Source: Altererythrobacter sp. ZODW24 (GTDB lineage: Bacteria > Pseudomonadota > Alphaproteobacteria > Sphingomonadales > Sphingomonadaceae). From it: a stretch of DNA of 64,000 bases. This document shows positions 63,160-64,000 of the stretch, piece after piece; the stretch's first letter is position 1; every line of letters begins with the position of its first letter. A program made the translations under genes and the position numbers. The DNA lies in NCBI RefSeq assembly GCF_003344885.1, contig NZ_CP031155.1, forward strand, positions 2,621,327 to 2,685,326, given 5' to 3'. The notes beneath the pieces are model-generated. The model worked only from the letters and a program-made list of their open reading frames with translations, did not search any database and was not told where the DNA came from.

Positions 63160-64000
63160 TTGCACGAATTCCCTGACGCCAAGGCTGTAGTCAGCGCTCT
63201 CGCGCCTGACGAACCCGTTATCCTCAACCGCCCGCACGCCGCGGCGCGCGCTGCCCGCTTCTTCGTGGAGAAGTTTCCGGGCAAGACGCTCTATGCGGTT
63301 AAAGCCAATCCATCGCCGGATCTGCTGAAGATCGTGTGGGATGCCGGTGTCACGCATTATGACGTGGCCTCGATTGCCGAAGTGCGCCTGACGCGCGAAG
63401 CTGTGCCGGAGGCGGAGCTATGCTTCATGCATCCGGTGAAGCGGGCACGGGCCATCCGTGAGGCCTATCACGAGCATGGCGTAAAGACGTTCACCCTCGA
63501 TACGATGGAAGAGCTGGAAAAGATCGTCACGGCCTGCAGTGACGAGCAGGGTAATCCTGCCAAGGACTTGCGTCTGTTGGTCCGCCTGCGGGTTTCCAGT
63601 GAACATGCAGAGCTTTCACTTGCATCAAAGTTCGGCGTGGATTTGGCCGATGCCGGCGAACTGCTGCAGGTAACCCGCCAGCATTGCGACTGGCTGGGCG
63701 TGTGTTTCCATGTTGGCAGCCAGGCGATGACGCCCTTCGCCTTCGTGCAAGCGCTGGAACGCGTTCGTGCATCCATCGCTGATGCCAGCGTCGTGATCGA
63801 TATGGTCGATGTCGGGGGCGGCTTTCCTAGCATCTATCCAGGTATGGAGCCGCCGCCGCTGGAAGACTTCTTCTCGGTCATTCACCGCCATTTCTACGAG
63901 CTGCCGATTGCCTATAATGCGGAACTATGGTGCGAACCTGGCCGGGCAATGTGCGCTGAGTATTCTTCGCTCATCGTGTTGGTAGAAAAGCGCCGCGACG
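63160..64000 (+). CDS. Ornithine/lysine decarboxylase, 5' part only
   Basis: The gene runs off the right edge with 280 codons present. It is a fold-type III PLP decarboxylase with Schiff-base Lys48 (LYAVKANPSPDLL), FHVGSQAM, the DVGGGFPSIYPG loop and EPGRAMCAE. It supplies putrescine or cadaverine for the polyamine pathway just upstream. The likely start is TTG 63160 (giving MHEFPDAK), with AGGGGG about ten bases upstream; there is no ATG nearby, and TTG 63139 is an alternative. The frame is open to the window end, so nothing can be said about the C-terminus. Confidence 0.9.
   Translation, partial: MHEFPDAKAVVSALAPDEPVILNRPHAAARAARFFVEKFPGKTLYAVKANPSPDLLKIVWDAGVTHYDVASIAEVRLTREAVPEAELCFMHPVKRARAIREAYHEHGVKTFTLDTMEELEKIVTACSDEQGNPAKDLRLLVRLRVSSEHAELSLASKFGVDLADAGELLQVTRQHCDWLGVCFHVGSQAMTPFAFVQALERVRASIADASVVIDMVDVGGGFPSIYPGMEPPPLEDFFSVIHRHFYELPIAYNAELWCEPGRAMCAEYSSLIVLVEKRRD

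Noticed and set aside
1-64000. CRISPR array, transposase, prophage or biosynthetic gene cluster
   Set aside because: I found no regularly spaced direct repeats and no gene with such motifs on either strand.

Overview
The window is a stretch of chromosome from an alphaproteobacterium, most likely a member of the Sphingomonadales close to Erythrobacter/Altererythrobacter. This rests on the protein sequences, the gene orders (lon-hupB; rpsB-tsf ... pyrH-frr-uppS-cdsA-dxr-rseP-bamA-skp-fabZ; ccmCDEFGHI; dapF-mtaB-ftsY-yciB), a GTCGAGCGAAGTCGAG palindrome that I recall as common in this group, and the lack of lpx genes where LPS-making proteobacteria carry them. The taxonomic call is an inference; no 16S gene is present.

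Layout. 84-1100: a secreted Het-C-like protein, divergent from lon and hupB (1286-4190). 4301-5979 (minus): a lipoprotein coupled to the 23S rRNA methyltransferase rlmB. 6145-9305: tRNA-Tyr, a long-type beta-ketoacyl-ACP synthase III, the phosphatidylethanolamine pair psd-pssA and a small antisense membrane protein. 9663-22088: the translation/envelope block, interrupted between tsf and pyrH by an AT-richer segment bounded by imperfect inverted repeats and carrying one unknown gene. 22161-24603: a Gfa-like protein, a 2-oxoglutarate oxygenase, tRNA-His and a leucine/valine dehydrogenase. 24678-29522: cytochrome c maturation genes ccmC to ccmI, each overlapping the next. 29647-36823: kup, then minus-strand yciB, ftsY, mtaB, dapF and a GGDEF-EAL protein. 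36955-44065: an EVE protein, a ThDP enzyme, a 63-residue small protein, an LplT-like transporter, pgsA, an unknown gene, oxyR and rnd. 44254-49263: aspS, acpP, fabF, mltG and a 2H phosphoesterase. 49332-53850: tRNA-Met, a trehalose operon (otsB, a GH15 hydrolase, otsA) and a receiver protein. 53994-57787: a tyrosine phosphatase, trxB, two tandem MAPEG proteins and a threonine-dehydratase-like enzyme. 57847-64000: a polyamine locus (carboxynorspermidine dehydrogenase, carboxynorspermidine decarboxylase and a cut-off ornithine/lysine decarboxylase) with two penicillin-binding-type serine hydrolases among its genes.

How the genes work together. Much of the window builds the cell envelope: phospholipids (psd, pssA, cdsA, pgsA), isoprenoid carriers (dxr, uppS), fatty acids (fabZ, acpP, fabF, KAS III), outer-membrane assembly (bamA, skp, rseP), membrane insertion (ftsY) and murein (mltG, dapF). 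Translation factors are interleaved with these. I found no transposase, integrase, CRISPR array, toxin-antitoxin pair, phage genes or biosynthetic cluster. No single locus stands out as a clearly undescribed system. The best leads are the repeat-bounded insertion at 11838-12604, the GH15 enzyme inside the trehalose operon, the serine hydrolases inside the polyamine locus, and the small proteins at 39193 and 9305.
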